Source: Halocafeteria seosinensis (taxonomy: Eukaryota; Sar; Bigyra; Bicosoecida). From it: a DNA stretch of 64,000 bases. A program made the position numbers and the translations under genes. The stretch is taken from NCBI GenBank assembly GCA_001687465.1, contig LVLI01000067.1:1-64000 (forward strand), written 5' to 3'. Positions within the stretch are counted from its first letter, which is position 1. Each line of letters opens with the position of its first letter. Below are positions 1 to 12,369 of the stretch, in pieces. The notes under the pieces were generated by a model, which saw only the letters and a list, made by a program, of their open reading frames with translations, did not search any database and was not told where the DNA came from.

Positions 1-301
<301 letters not shown>

Positions 302-357
302 GTTACCTGTGAATGGATATATTCATTTGGTATTTAATCCTTCCGACCCAAACAAAC

Positions 358-374
358 GGTGTTTTGTAAACACC
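358..374 (+). promoter_or_regulatory. Histone 3' stem-loop (H4 copy 1)
   Basis: GGTGTTT-TGT-AAACACC is a perfect 7-bp stem with a 3-nt loop (or 6 bp plus 5 nt), flanked by CAAAC upstream and ACC downstream. It occupies the position of the replication-dependent histone mRNA processing stem-loop. The metazoan form has 16 nt (6-bp stem, 4-nt loop). Confidence 0.85.
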
Positions 375-857
375 ACCAAGGTTTTTGTAGTCAGTTCCCT
401 TGAGGTCCGACAGTGATAGTGGTATGCAACTTATCCGACACGCGAAGTTGAAATATGAAGGGCGGGTGTTTTCGTAGCAACTAAGGGAGAGAATTCGGCT
501 AGATCAGAACTTACGAGTCTTAGCTGGTGCGGTTCTGAGTAGTTGGTTAGCCCGAGTAGCTTACTGTACCGGCACTCGCTGTTAGCAATAGTCGCATGTA
601 GCCGATAAACACCAAAGCGATAAACGAGTCAAAAAAAAACCAAATGCTTCGTCACTTCGCAACTACGGATACCTTCAACATGGACTTAAGTGGACGATAC
701 CGCGGTATCTCCTTCAGGAACGTTACCATAAAAACTACTGCCTCCAAATTACAGTGTTTAAGCTTCGAAGTACTCATCTACTCCAACTATTCATCGGCCA
801 TGTCTTTCATTGGAACAACAGCAAGTGAATTTGAAAGCCTTAATTAAAATGAAAGGT
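375..857. other. Intergenic spacer between convergent H4 and H2A
   Basis: Spacer of 483 bp between two facing histone stem-loops. No credible gene: the one open frame (644-847) has no recognisable protein features. It does not visibly resemble the equivalent spacer at 3523-3969. Confidence 0.6.
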
Positions 858-874
858 GGTGTTTAAGAAACACC
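858..874 (-). promoter_or_regulatory. Histone 3' stem-loop (H2A copy 1)
   Basis: On the minus strand GGTGTTT-CTT-AAACACC followed by ACC, 38 nt after the H2A stop. Same 17-nt architecture as all other histone genes here; only the first two loop bases vary. Confidence 0.85.
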
Positions 875-911
875 GGTTTTTGGGGGTCCGAGAAGCGTTG
901 AGGCGAGGAAA

Positions 912-1301
912 TTACTTCTTGCCTTGTTTCTTCTTGGGGAGCAATACAGCGTGGATGTTCGGAAGAACGCCACCACTGGCAATTGTTACCCCACTCAACA
1001 ATTTGTTCAACTCTTCGTCATTTCGGACAGCCAATTGGATGTGTCGAGGGATGATACGAGTCTTCTTGTTGTCACGAGCAGCGTTTCCAGCCAACTCGAG
1101 GATCTCAGCAGCCAAGTATTCCAATACCGCCGCCATGTACACAGGGGCTCCAGCACCTACACGAGAAGCGATTCTCATCTTACGGATGTAACGGGCAACA
1201 CGTCCGACAGGGAATTGAAGTCCTGCCTTAGCGCTGCGGGTGCTCCCGCTCCCTTTGGAGGTTTTGCCTTTGCCGCGGCCACCTTTGCCTTTACCAGACA
1301 T
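912..1301 (-). CDS. Histone H2A (copy 1)
   Basis: 129-aa canonical H2A, forming dimers with H2B. Visible features are the basic N-tail ([15 protein letters not shown]), the [10 protein letters not shown] segment, the [19 protein letters not shown] acidic-patch region and a lysine-rich tail ending KKKQGKK. No SQ(E/D)phi C-terminal motif, so it is not an H2A.X type. The protein is identical to copy 2 (4014-4403), which suggests gene conversion or recent duplication. It is transcribed divergently from H2B at 1642 across a shared 340-bp promoter and ends in the cluster's stem-loop. No intron. Confidence 0.98.
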   Translation of the reverse strand: MSGKGKGGRGKGKTSKGSGSTRSAKAGLQFPVGRVARYIRKMRIASRVGAGAPVYMAAVLEYLAAEILELAGNAARDNKKTRIIPRHIQLAVRNDEELNKLLSGVTIASGGVLPNIHAVLLPKKKQGKK

Positions 1302-1641
1302 ATTGATTACGTGTTTTCTTTACTAGAAATAAGTGAAATAAAGCGAAACGAATTCTTACTACGTTCTTTTCAAGCTCTCAATCATTTGTTAACTGGATGA
1401 TTCAATATGAGAGCCCTTCGCGTGTCTGCGGATGGGTTCCAATGCGGCTGTAGCAGTTGAAACACCTTCACGACAATGCCCCAATTGGGGCATCCGAAGC
1501 GCGCCCAAAGTTAACCAGAATGCGAGAAAGTGTCCACAAGGGAAAACAGTAATTAGAACATTTAAAGCATTGAACTAGAAGCAATCTGTTTTTGCAGAGT
1601 GATTCAATTCAAGTTTTGTTTGCGACACAAACACCAACAAA
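1302..1641. promoter_or_regulatory. Bidirectional H2A/H2B promoter, copy 1
   Basis: Shared spacer of the divergent pair. Blocks conserved with the second H2A/H2B spacer (4404-4742): CGGATGGG at 1429-1436, cggctgtagcagttga at 1445-1460, the reverse motif CATCCG at 1491-1496 inside ccaattggggcatccga, and acaagggaaaacag near 1535. The H3/H4 spacer also has CGGATGGGG. No other feature in the spacer explains this conservation, so these are candidate histone-coordinating elements. Confidence 0.6.
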
Positions 1642-2013
1642 ATGGCGAAAACACCATCCAAGAAAGCCGCTAGCAAGGCTGGCAAAAAGGGAGCCGCTGC
1701 CGGAAAGAAGAAAAGTACCGGAAGCCGCAAGAAACGAGTAGAAACGTACTCCACGTACATCTACCGTGTGCTGAAACAGATCCACCCTGAGACTGGTATC
1801 TCCAAGAAGGCCATGAGCATCATGAACTCATTCATCAACGACGTGTTCGAGAGACTGTGCAACGAAGCTGGTCGCCTTGCCCGTTACAACAGCAAGGCCA
1901 CTCTTTCCAGCCGAGAAGTCCAGACCTCTGTTCGGTTGGTTCTCCCCGGTGAACTTGCCAAGCATGCTGTTTCTGAAGGGACCAAAGCTGTGACTAAGTT
2001 CACCTCTGCCTAA
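1642..2013 (+). CDS. Histone H2B (copy 1)
   Basis: 123-aa H2B. Basic Lys/Ala-rich N-tail ([16 protein letters not shown]...), then the histone fold starting [18 protein letters not shown] and ending KAVTKFTSA. It differs from copy 2 (4743-5114) at residue 25 (Ser here, Gly there). Start chosen at the first ATG of the frame, with an AC-rich leader. Followed by a stem-loop 55 nt after the stop. No intron. Confidence 0.98.
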   Translation: MAKTPSKKAASKAGKKGAAAGKKKSTGSRKKRVETYSTYIYRVLKQIHPETGISKKAMSIMNSFINDVFERLCNEAGRLARYNSKATLSSREVQTSVRLVLPGELAKHAVSEGTKAVTKFTSA

Positions 2014-2067
2014 AGAAGCATGCTTTTGCACTCTATTGTAAATCTTAACCCAGCTAGGAATTCAAAC

Positions 2068-2084
2068 GGTGTTTTTTAAACACC
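2068..2084 (+). promoter_or_regulatory. Histone 3' stem-loop (H2B copy 1)
   Basis: GGTGTTT-TTT-AAACACC with CAAAC before and ACC after, 55 nt beyond the H2B stop. Confidence 0.85.
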
Positions 2085-2345
2085 ACCATTTTTATTCAAA
2101 CAGTTTGAAGGCTCTGATTGCTGGGTATATTGAATAGAATGATGATTTGCCATCAACCATAGATAGTTATCATAGTTTGCCTATTGAATAAATGATACGT
2201 AGCACTCTCATGATAAAGAGTCTCATCCTAGTCAAGAGAAATCGTAGTCGATGCTGGCGTGGACACGTATATTCTGATTTCAATTTCGCTTGGGAATGCA
2301 TTAACGCTACTGAAAGTTTGTACATGTACGTAACAAGTCAATGGT

Positions 2346-2362
2346 GGTGTTTATAAAACACC
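2346..2362 (-). promoter_or_regulatory. Histone 3' stem-loop (H3)
   Basis: Minus-strand GGTGTTT-TAT-AAACACC followed by ACC, 36 nt after the H3 stop. Confidence 0.85.
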
Positions 2363-2397
2363 GTTTGTTTTGCCAAAGTCTGACATAGCAGGAGTGC

Positions 2398-3449
<1,052 letters not shown>

Positions 3450-3505
3450 GTTACCTGTGAATAGATATATTCATTTGGTATTTAGCCCTTCCAAACCAAA
3501 CAAAC

Positions 3506-3522
3506 GGTGTTTTGTAAACACC
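3506..3522 (+). promoter_or_regulatory. Histone 3' stem-loop (H4 copy 2)
   Basis: GGTGTTT-TGT-AAACACC, identical to the loop of H4 copy 1, flanked by CAAAC and ACC. Confidence 0.85.
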
Positions 3523-3969
3523 ACCTTTTGTACTAAAAACCATCTGAGTGCCGAGAATCGGGGCTCGACGTGTGAGGCTCATCTGCCGGTGGCATTGAGG
3601 CTATCGAAATGAGATAGTCTGATACAACAACGTTAGAACACAAACTGTCGTAGAAAACGATCTTAGGACACATACCCAGCACCACCGAGCCAGGCGCTGA
3701 GTTCAGCTTGTACAAGTCCTTATGGTCAATGCGAACCCAGGCAATCGACAACAGTGTAATCAGTAGTATTTTCAATAAAACTAATGTAACAATAACTGAT
3801 GGAACTTCCACCATGAAACTCAACTGCTGCTGCAGAGCATCGCCTGTGTTAAAAAGATAACCTTCTAAGAAAGGATGGCTAATTGCTGACCGTCAACATC
3901 TGGATTTTATCTATATTATCTTTATCCTCGAACAAAACGCTACTTAATAAGCAAATGAAGTTGGAAGGT
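3523..3969. other. Intergenic spacer between convergent H4 and H2A copy 2
   Basis: 447 bp between two facing stem-loops. On the minus strand an open frame ends at 3533 and would encode roughly 93 aa starting with a hydrophobic stretch (ATG near 3814). I do not recognise it, and it has no counterpart in the other H4/H2A spacer, so it is left unannotated as a gene. Confidence 0.5.
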
Positions 3970-3986
3970 GGTGTTTAAGAAACACC
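3970..3986 (-). promoter_or_regulatory. Histone 3' stem-loop (H2A copy 2)
   Basis: Minus-strand GGTGTTT-CTT-AAACACC followed by ACC, 28 nt after the stop; same loop as H2A copy 1. Confidence 0.85.
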
Positions 3987-4013
3987 GTTTTGCTTGTGTT
4001 TGGACGAGAACAA

Positions 4014-4403
4014 TTACTTCTTGCCTTGTTTCTTCTTGGGGAGCAATACAGCGTGGATGTTCGGAAGAACGCCACCACTGGCAATTGTTACCCCACTCAA
4101 CAATTTGTTCAACTCTTCGTCATTTCGGACAGCCAATTGGATGTGTCGAGGGATGATACGAGTCTTCTTGTTGTCACGAGCAGCGTTTCCAGCGAGCTCG
4201 AGAATCTCAGCAGCCAAGTATTCCAATACTGCTGCCATGTACACAGGAGCCCCAGCACCTACACGAGAAGCGATTCTCATCTTACGGATGTAACGGGCAA
4301 CACGTCCGACAGGGAATTGAAGTCCTGCCTTAGCACTACGGGTGCTCCCGCTCCCTTTGGAGGTTTTGCCTTTGCCGCGGCCACCTTTGCCTTTACCAGA
4401 CAT
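4014..4403 (-). CDS. Histone H2A (copy 2)
   Basis: 129 aa, identical in protein to the H2A at 912-1301, with scattered silent differences. Canonical replication-dependent type: [10 protein letters not shown], the [17 protein letters not shown] segment and a KKKQGKK tail, with no SQ motif. Divergent from H2B copy 2 across a 339-bp spacer that resembles the copy 1 spacer. No intron. Confidence 0.98.
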   Translation of the reverse strand: MSGKGKGGRGKGKTSKGSGSTRSAKAGLQFPVGRVARYIRKMRIASRVGAGAPVYMAAVLEYLAAEILELAGNAARDNKKTRIIPRHIQLAVRNDEELNKLLSGVTIASGGVLPNIHAVLLPKKKQGKK

Positions 4404-4742
4404 ATTGATTACGTGTTTTCTTTACTAGAAAAACGAGTAAAATAAAGCGAAACGAACTCTTAGTATGTTCTTTCAAACTCTTTTATCATTTGTTAATTGG
4501 ATAAAGTAATATGAGTGCCATTCCGGCGTCTCGGATGGGTGCCAGTACGGCTGTAGCAGTTGAGGCAACCTTCATCCAGATGTCCCAACTGGGGCATCCG
4601 AAATGCACCCAATTGCGGGAAGAATGGCACAAATCGTCTACAAGGGAAAACAGCAATTAGAACATTTGAAGTATTGAAACTGAGAAGTAATTTGCTCTTC
4701 TGAAGTGATTTAATCAATTGTTTCAACATAAACATAAAGAGA
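4404..4742. promoter_or_regulatory. Bidirectional H2A/H2B promoter, copy 2
   Basis: Paralogous to 1302-1641. Conserved islands: CGGATGGG at 4532-4539, cggctgtagcagttga at 4548-4563, CATCCG at 4595-4600 (62-63 bp from the forward copy in both promoters) and acaagggaaaacag near 4640. The surrounding sequence has diverged clearly more than these islands, which suggests selection. Confidence 0.6.
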
Positions 4743-5114
4743 ATGGCGAAAACACCATCTAAGAAAGCCGCCAGCAAGGCTGGCAAGAAGGGAGCCGCTG
4801 CCGGAAAGAAGAAAGGAACCGGAAGCCGCAAGAAACGAGTAGAAACGTACTCCACGTACATCTACCGTGTGCTGAAACAGATCCACCCTGAGACTGGTAT
4901 CTCCAAGAAGGCCATGAGCATCATGAACTCGTTCATCAACGATGTGTTCGAGAGACTGTGCAACGAAGCTGGTCGTCTTGCCCGTTATAATAGCAAGGCC
5001 ACTCTTTCCAGCCGAGAAGTCCAGACCTCTGTTCGGTTGGTTCTCCCTGGTGAACTTGCCAAGCATGCTGTTTCTGAGGGCACCAAAGCTGTGACTAAGT
5101 TCACTTCTGCCTAA
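4743..5114 (+). CDS. Histone H2B (copy 2)
   Basis: 123 aa, differing from copy 1 only at residue 25 (Gly instead of Ser in the N-tail). Same histone fold and C-terminal KAVTKFTSA. It closes the cluster: to its right comes a stem-loop and then an unrelated GST gene. No intron. Confidence 0.98.
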   Translation: MAKTPSKKAASKAGKKGAAAGKKKGTGSRKKRVETYSTYIYRVLKQIHPETGISKKAMSIMNSFINDVFERLCNEAGRLARYNSKATLSSREVQTSVRLVLPGELAKHAVSEGTKAVTKFTSA

Positions 5115-5154
5115 GGTACTAAGCTCTGCCACTGTCAATGTTGACATTTCAAAC

Positions 5155-5171
5155 GGTGTTTGCTAAACACC
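5155..5171 (+). promoter_or_regulatory. Histone 3' stem-loop (H2B copy 2)
   Basis: GGTGTTT-GCT-AAACACC, flanked by AAAC and ACC, 41 nt beyond the stop; the last stem-loop of the cluster. Confidence 0.85.
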
Positions 5172-5270
5172 ACCTACTGCAACTACTACGCTACACTGTG
5201 ACAAAAGAAAACGAAAACACAAATTTTTAGAGCATTATCATACTAAATAATGTGCGATTCTGCCACTTGA

Positions 5271-6211
5271 TTACAAGCGAGGTTCGTTTAAAGCAGCATC
5301 TACTACCCCCGAATACTTCCCGTAGATCTCTGCGGATTTGGCCCGTTCTACAACTCTATTAATGATCTCGTTAATCTCCTTCACATGCTCCAAACTCTGC
5401 ATTCGTCCGTGATACCACTTGGACAGATTGGAGTACCGTTGGTAGTCGAAAGGCAATGTCTCTAATTGGTAGAGCTCACAGAAGCAACTTAAGTCCGCTA
5501 TAGAGACTTCATCCCCGGCCACATATTTTTGTTTGCTTAGTTTCTCGTCTAGGAGACGTAAAGCTTTGTCTAAACCTTCTGTACTTTCTTTAACGAGATC
5601 TTCGATATTGCTAGGAACATCCATACCCATTAGAGGCATCATTACAGCCGGGAAGACGAGCCTCCCCGCAGTAGCACGGATATTGCTGCAATGGAACGAA
5701 AGATATAAATCATACAATGATTGCGTCGACGATACGCTGAGTAGCAAGTAAGGCTTACAGATGATGCCAGTCAAGATACTCATCAACACGGGCCCTGCGC
5801 TTGGCATCTCTTGGATACCAGTTTGGTCCAACTGCCTCTTGCGTTGTGGCCAAATATCGCATGATTGAATGACTGTACAACAACCTACATATGCAAAGCG
5901 GCCAAATTCTCATTCTATACGGGTTTCGCACCTTTCTGAAAGGGTGAATCCGTCATTCATTTCCAGCACTGGTACTTTTCCGGCAGGGTTTATTTTTCGG
6001 AACGATTCCGAGCGTGCCATACCCTGGATACATACACCACAAGTACCGCATCGTTCAATAACAGTTGTATACTTAATTCTCCTTGATTGCGTGTTCGTAC
6101 CTTTCCGATTTTGATCAGTTCCGGTGAAAAATCAAGCTTATTTAGTCGAGCAAACCAGATCACCGCTCGACACGGCTGAGAAGCGAAATCCACGTAAAGT
6201 TTCATTGCCAT
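5271..6211 (-). CDS. Theta-like glutathione S-transferase
   Basis: Likely cytosolic enzyme conjugating glutathione to electrophiles. Four exons on the minus strand: 6211-6101, 6023-5932, 5872-5759, 5685-5271, giving 243 aa, the usual [10 protein letters not shown] size. The N-terminal thioredoxin fold shows MKLYVDFASQPCRAV (catalytic Ser of theta enzymes in SQPCRAV), NPAGKVPVLE (cis-Pro) and the glutathione-binding LSESHSIMRYLA. The helical C-terminal domain includes YVAGDEVSIADLSCFCE. Introns are 77, 59 and 73 nt, with donors GTACGA, GTGCGA and GTAAGC. Splicing restores an uninterrupted family alignment, so I trust the structure. It lies tail to tail with the last H2B. Confidence 0.9.
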
Positions 6212-7079
6212 ACTAGCAGCTATAGTGGAGTGAACACACGATTGAAGGGGACGTTTTACGTGATAACTGATAAACAGGAACCGACCGCTTCATACAATCC
6301 AGTGTAATCCTTGATTGTCTTCCAGGATGCATGCAGTCCGGGGCGGCAAGTTGAAGAATGTTTGGGAACGACGAAGTTCCTCTCATAGGTACCTGTATAT
6401 TGCTGCTATTCACACGTCGTGCAGCTCCACGGAAGCCGAAGGTACTACTTTGTGGATGCTGTGAAAGATCAAAGTGTGTCTCTTCGTCTTCGTGGCCAAA
6501 CTTCAACAATTGGATACATGAACTGCGTGAAGTGACTGAAGTCTTGAAGATTCACCTTGTTTAGCAACACAAAACGGAAGAGGCTTGTAAGTGTGTGCAC
6601 CAGCAGAAAGGTGGAAACAAGCTTAATAACAAACTGGTTCTACTTGGAGTCCATTTACTCGTATTATCTGCCTCTTGAATTTTATCCCCGGGTGTGGTTT
6701 TATTTGGTGAAAAAGCTTCAACAACGCAGCCTTGTTTCGGGAGGGGGAGAACAGATATCTTCCTGTCTCTTGACCTAAACGAGTACTGATTTCAGAGTTT
6801 TAGCCTAACAGACAACCCCCCTCGAAGTTTATTCACGTTACTTCGTGGGCCTGTATGTGTGCGTCGAGCACACATGTGGAGATGGGTAAATAGGGCATAG
6901 GCGAAACCTGCCTTGCTTCTAGAACTTCAACGAGTGGAACCCTTACACAAGGCGTAGTAACGCACGCATGTAAGTAACAAGAATTTTCACTGAATTTAAT
7001 AAGTGCTCAATGGCCAGCAGGGCGGCACTTGAATACGACTTTCCTCAGCGGAGATTCTTTTTGCAGGTCACTCTAGAGG
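6212..7079. other. Intergenic region between GST and the mitochondrial carrier
   Basis: 868 bp upstream of two divergent genes (GST minus, carrier plus), so it should hold both promoters. Short open frames on both strands look random. I see no recognisable gene, RNA or repeat. Confidence 0.5.
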
Positions 7080-8113
7080 ATGCCATCACCAGGCAAGTCC
7101 GCCGATACCGAAGACAATACAAAAAAGCTCAGAACAATGGATCCCGAAGTCGGATTCGATCCTTGCGATCTCCCTGTATCCCCTCCACAGGTGCCCGTTT
7201 TCCCGTCTCATGGCATGCCAGTGATGCTGCTCTCTTGGAAGCCTCGGCACACTGCAGACTTCGTTGCGGCCGGTATAGCCGCAGCTACCAACATAGTGGT
7301 CACTTACCCAGTCTTCAAAGCCATCGTGCGCATTCAGGTGAGTACGCTGCTTATTGCCTTTGAATGATGGGTCACGGTTCATAGAATCTCCAACGAACTA
7401 TGCAGATGGATGGTACGGCTCTGCCAACCGTGGTAGCAGACTTTAAGCAGGAAGGCTTCAAGAACTTATACCGGGGTATGCTTCCTCCGCTGTTGTCCAG
7501 AACAGCACAGGTGTCACTGATGTTTGGATTATATGAAAGCTATTCTCACATATTGTACGAGAAAGGCGTGCGCCCTGTCAGTCTAACAGCTGCATTCGGA
7601 ACAGGAGTTACGGAAGCATTATTGTTGACTCCATTTGAAACTATCCAAACGGTTCTTTCGTGCTACAAGCTACACTCGCATTACAAGAATACTTTCGATG
7701 TAATGAGACAGTTGTCGCTTCGAGAGCTGTGGACGGGGCTCGGTGTAATCACAACACGGAATGTGGTAAACGCGGCTTTATTTTTTCCCGCCAAGCAATA
7801 CGTGGGAACCCTCACAAGTGGATTGAATACCAGCAACTTTACCATAGACTTTCTATGTGGAGCGGGATTAGGTGCTGTCATCAGCAGCGCAATGTTCCCG
7901 CTGCATGTACTTAAGCTACAACTCCAACGTGCCACAGGCGCACGTGAGCCTGCTTCGGCCGGATCCTTATTTAGGGATATACTGGCAGAGCGCGGGTTTT
8001 TAGGGATGTACCGAGGAGTCCCACTCCACTTTACCCGTGCGTTCATTTCCTGGGGAATTATCAATGCTCTCTACGAACAGGTGAAGAGTGGCTTGGACAA
8101 CGAACAGAGGTAA
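7080..8113 (+). CDS. Mitochondrial carrier, SLC25A51 (NAD+ transporter)-like
   Basis: Inner-membrane six-TM carrier. Exons 7080-7337 and 7406-8113 (intron 68 nt, GTGAGT), 321 aa. It matches the SLC25A51/MCART1 branch more than ordinary carriers: N-terminal AAATNIVVTYPVFKAIVRIQ, then GFKNLYRGMLPPLLSRT, and near the end FISWGIINALYE, which closely resembles the human SLC25A51 ending. Three repeats are visible, with degenerate Px(D/E)xx(K/R) motifs (YPVFKA, TPFETIQT, FPLHVLKLQ). In animals this group imports NAD+ into the matrix; substrate here is inferred from family membership. Met20 (MDPEVGF) is an alternative start. Confidence 0.85.
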
Positions 8114-8391
8114 CACGGTACTCGAAGCCACTGCTGCTGACTTGGAGTACCACTATTGGACATTTTCCACCACCTTGTATTGTAATGTACATCACAAATA
8201 ATGTCAACACAAACATTGAATAACGTTGGCGACCTGGTTACAACCTGACGTGATGATAGGTGTGAAGGTGGGAGGTGTGACGCTACCTCCCTGCTACATA
8301 CTATACTGGATAGCATAAATATTAACAGTCTGCTGCACTGAATTGAAGGCACCTCCACTACTTTATCGTTTGACACTGGAAGAGAGTTAGA

Positions 8392-10695
8392 ATGCCTCGT
8401 GATTCAGAGCGGCAAATCCGTAAGAGGCAGGCGACGACGGAGGACGATTGCGTGGCGTCATCTGCAAGTAATACATCGTCCACCAAAGCTCCCAAGAGCA
8501 GTCATGCTAGCTCTATCACTACTGATCAGACTGCCAATGCGCAATCCCGGTCCGCTACGGGGAAACCAGAAGATGAAACTCAGTGCTTTCTGCAGCAGTG
8601 GACTTCCAAATTTGAAGAGGAAGCCAAGACCAAGACATCAAAGAAGGGATCCACTTCGTTCGCTCCACTACGAGGAGAAAACATAGCTTATTTGATGCAG
8701 GAGCTGTTTGTGTTTTTCAACGAAGTGGAATCGGAAGAGTCTATTGAGATTCTAGGCTCGTTCTCAAGGGAGCTAGCTTCGAACATCCGTCTTTATTTGA
8801 GCAACTGGGCGCAAGTGATCATGGTTCGGCGGCAGACGAACGCCACAGCAGAAGAGCATGCGGCCGAAAGAGAAGATAGAATTGCGCTATACGCATTAGA
8901 AATTCTGGCGTATCTCGTCCATGCTTACCCTGCAGAAGTTGCGAGCCTCTCAATCTACAAGGATGAAGTTTTCCAGGCTATAATTTATGCTTGCTTGCGC
9001 GCGCGCGACAGCCCAAAATGGGTATGTGGTACAGACTAATACATTTTTCATGAAACTAATTTTTAACGCGAATATTAGTGCAGCTGCATGCATCGATTTT
9101 GTTGTGGACTTGGATGGGTACTTGGGATCCCGTGGAAGCTAACATGTCAGGGAGCTCGCTCCAGAGAATATGCACAGATCTAATAACTACAGGGGCCATT
9201 ACGTTAGACATATGCCTTCCGTGGGTAGATAAGAACCCTGAAGGATTGCAGCGGAACAATGTCAAAATGGGTAAGTCGTTGCAGTGCCAGATGTTCGGAT
9301 ACTTTTTTGATCAACCAGCTTGAGCATGGAGTTTTGCAGTGGGCCAACAGATACTGTTGCTTTTGAGGCGTGGTTTGTATAAGCTTCCGATAAACAATTT
9401 TATAGGAGCCGACGATGCCATCCTTGCTTGCGAGCCTCCCAGAGCTGTCCTGATGGTCCAAGTTCTCTTACTCCTTCTGTGGGAAGATCCCCAATTGTTG
9501 CAAAACCCTTGCAGTGATAGTCAGACGGAAACAGCGATCTCTCAGATGGAAAGCGAAGCTTCAGCGACATGCGAATGCGTTAACGAGACGGGTGTCAAGT
9601 TACTTAGGCACTGTCCGCAACATTCTCCTTCATTCTCTCATTCTGGGGATTGTATCCTTGTGGTCTGCTTGTTGGCAAACTGCTCTGCAAAACAGTATAA
9701 GCGGGAGACCAGCGATTTACAGAATATGGCAGTCGAAGAGGACATTTCTGTATGTCTCTCCGTTTGTAGTCGCTTGATCTCTCACTTTGGGACTCAGAAT
9801 AAAGAGGCTTTTGACTGCTTGGATTGTCTGTATGATGAAGCGATAGATTCGAGCAGCTTGGCGGATCTTAGTACATGTGGTAAGAATACAATCCTGAAGT
9901 GGAAGTTTTTCATTGCCACTCGTGCTACTCACTCGCAGAACATGTGCTGTATAGGCGGTTGGTCTGCCAGAGTATCCTAAATGTGCTATCTCCAAACGAT
10001 GACAACAGCAAGTGAGTACAGGTGTAAACGCAATGGCCTTAAAAGCGTGGAATGCGAATCGTTCTGGTTGCAGTGCACGGCTAGTCAATGATATCCGACG
10101 TTTTGTCTCATGGCTGGATGGTGCTCATCCTTTTTGCAATACATGCTTTCAGCTACTTCAAGAATTTGCAACTGCCTATTTGGAGAACGATGAATTAGGG
10201 ACGCGTTATGTCGAAAGAATAAGCGACGTTCTGGAGTATTTGCAAAGTCACGAGTTCGCAGAGGAAGAAAATCGTTACTCAACAAGAATAATCGGAGCGT
10301 CGTTGCGTACCTTGATGAGAAGTAGTGAACGGGTACCGAAACAATATTCGCAGCTTCTGCAATGGTTTGAAAACTGCGAGACATTAAGTAGCACTCGAGT
10401 TTCCAGTGCTTTAGAGCAGAGCAAAAACATCTTAGGCACACAGAGTCAAGACGTATCTACTGCATCACCGGCTCAGGACCGGGAGTCTACGACGGCAGCT
10501 ACAGAGCGCTTAATGAACATATTTTCAACAGCCCAACTATTGCTAGAGGACGAGTACACGGAATCGGATATCAGGAAAGCAAAGGAAAAGTCCCTCGGCG
10601 ATAGCGATGCCCAAGGCGTAGCCGAAGTTTTGCATCGTATTGGGAACAGTCTCCAAGGGAGATATCATTCGCATAGTGAAGGGAGAGAAAGATAG
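8392..10695 (+). CDS. Conserved-looking helical protein of unknown function
   Basis: Five exons: 8392-9021, 9084-9270, 9340-9879, 9939-10011, 10074-10695, giving 683 aa. Introns are 59-69 nt with donors GTATGT, GTAAGT, GTAAGA and GTGAGT, and all phases join cleanly. The first 70 residues are Ser/Thr/Lys-rich and probably disordered. The rest is alpha-helical, with leucine-rich amphipathic stretches such as YALEILAYLVHAYP and MVQVLLLLLWEDPQ, suggestive of ARM/HEAT-type packing but without a repeat I can define. No membrane segment or catalytic motif. I do not recognise the family. Its 3' end is 63 bp from the convergent mS23 gene. Confidence 0.65.
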
Positions 10696-10758
10696 TAGAG
10701 AACGAGCATGTGACATTCTGATTGCGAGTAGTTACGAGTACCATCGTTCCACCAAATA

Positions 10759-11937
10759 TTACCTCATGTCGGGATCGTCATCATCGGGTGTCGTCATGAG
10801 CGGCTTTCTAGCGTGGCGTTTCTTGACGAAACCTCTTGGGGGTCTGTGCTGCTTTCTTGAAGTCTTTTTTATATCTGTTTCCTCTTCACCCATTGCAACA
10901 GATAGATCATCTTCATCGCCTTCACTAACGGGAGGTATCTCGTCAGTTTCTTTGTGTTCTTCCTCCACCTCTGCTTGGCCCCCCGCCGTCATCAGTGGCT
11001 CAAAGAGTTCTTCTTCTGAGGACTTGGAAGATTTACCTGTCTGATAAGTTCCCTTCACGTCTATATCGACAACATCACTACCTAGTTTGCGTTCTTGTAT
11101 GTGCTTTATCTCATCTTTAGACAGGAAAGAGCGGTACTTGGGTTTTGTTCTTAAGCGAGCTTTTGTGGTACTGCCGAACCAGAGTAAAAAGACAACAAAT
11201 GATTAACGCTTAGCATGTCAAGGTGAACGCTTAAAACCACGTACTGTCGTGACGATCCTCGTTCCAGTCCTTGCTTTACTAAATTCATCTGTCGCCGCAT
11301 CATAGTCTCGTACATCTCCTTGGGTGGCATGTTCATGACATCTTCCCCCTCTATTGACTTTCGTAGCTCTTCAGGAGGATCCAGTCTCCTGCACTAACAA
11401 AGAATGGTAACAGAACTCGTTGAACAACAATTGCAAGCTATAAATCGTACTTGTAAAAGTTAGGTCCATTTTCTATTAGCCATGATTTGGCTACATCATA
11501 GGCCTCTGTTTCAGTCTTATCAGCCTGGAGCTCTTGTACCTGCTTGGCAGCAAATTGTGAGGCAACAGTGCCTTGCTGTTGAGGATCCGGGTGAAATGGA
11601 TCATAGTGATCATGCGCTGTAATCATGGGATTTCGTTCCTCAAATTCTCTGCAACAACGCGCAAACCATGGTATACTAGATCACCTTCCGCATAGGTGGT
11701 GGGAGTCTCTCGTACCGAATCAATCGATCCTCTACGAAGACCATTCGAGGGACCTCCCGTTTCTTGATGGCAGGCTCTACAGGCAGCGGGGGCACTTTCC
11801 TCATAGCATCGTACCAACTCGGCTGTATTAGACAAGGGGGAGTGAATACTAAGGTAATCAATTAAACATGGACTTCCCCCATTGGTACGCACTTTATACC
11901 ATAATCCTCCTCTCACTTGCTCCTTTGCCTCCGCCAT
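10759..11937 (-). CDS. MRPS23: Mitochondrial small-subunit ribosomal protein mS23
   Basis: Five exons on the minus strand: 11937-11893, 11822-11716, 11648-11451, 11388-11245, 11170-10759; 301 aa. The joined N-terminus MAEAKEQVRGGLWYK-PSWYDAMRKVPPL lines up with human MRPS23 ([22 protein letters not shown]) and yeast Rsm25. VFVEDRLIR followed by FEERNP is the next family signature, then the QFAAKQVQELQADKTETEAYDVAKSWL helix block. The C-terminal ~100 residues are acidic/basic low complexity, an extension relative to human (190 aa) and closer to yeast in length. Three of four donors are GTACG(A/T). It shares a 432-bp divergent spacer with the PI31-like gene. Confidence 0.85.
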
Positions 11938-12369
11938 AAAGGGGAGGCGTCTGCACGGCAATTTCAAGAAAGAGTGGATGCCATTGTTAGTGATAGTATG
12001 CCCCACAATGTAATAATGATGTCCCGCCCTTCTTACCTGTAAATTCGGGGCATTTTACTCCTTTCTCTACTCCACGCGCATCGACACCAAGAGAGAGAGA
12101 GAGAGAGAGAAGGGGGCAGTCACAGAAGAAAACTACACCCCACGGGAATGACTATACAGCTATCCATTCAAGGCATTAAGCCCACTGACATGTAATTACC
12201 TGAATGTAGAGGCGAAGGCAACAATCTTTTCGCAACCTTTGCCTTCGTGAATCATGGATGAATACATTGCCTATCCCCCTCACTATAGTGTAATCAGGCC
12301 AGTTTTGATGTGTCATGGTTAATTAATGTATCCGTTGTTATCACAGAAAGCATTCTAAAAAGAGGGAGA
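11938..12369. promoter_or_regulatory. Divergent spacer mS23 / PI31-like, with (GA)n tract
   Basis: Contains both upstream regions. A (GA)n purine tract of about 20 nt lies near 12090-12110. A possible 5' UTR splice donor for mS23 (ACAG|GTAAGA on the minus strand, near 12037) is visible but unproven. No gene. Confidence 0.4.

Noticed and set aside
856..1400. Long plus-strand frames overlapping H2A (and equivalents antisense to H2B, H3 and H4)
   Set aside because: These are antisense shadows of highly codon-biased histone genes, mirrored in every copy.
3533..3823. A 96-codon minus-strand frame with a hydrophobic start between H4 and H2A
   Set aside because: No ATG at the frame start, no counterpart in the equivalent spacer of the first repeat, and no recognisable family; probably a chance frame in 3' spacer sequence.
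12090..12110. (GA)n tract considered as a regulatory GAGA element
   Set aside because: A simple dinucleotide repeat; nothing else indicates a regulatory role.
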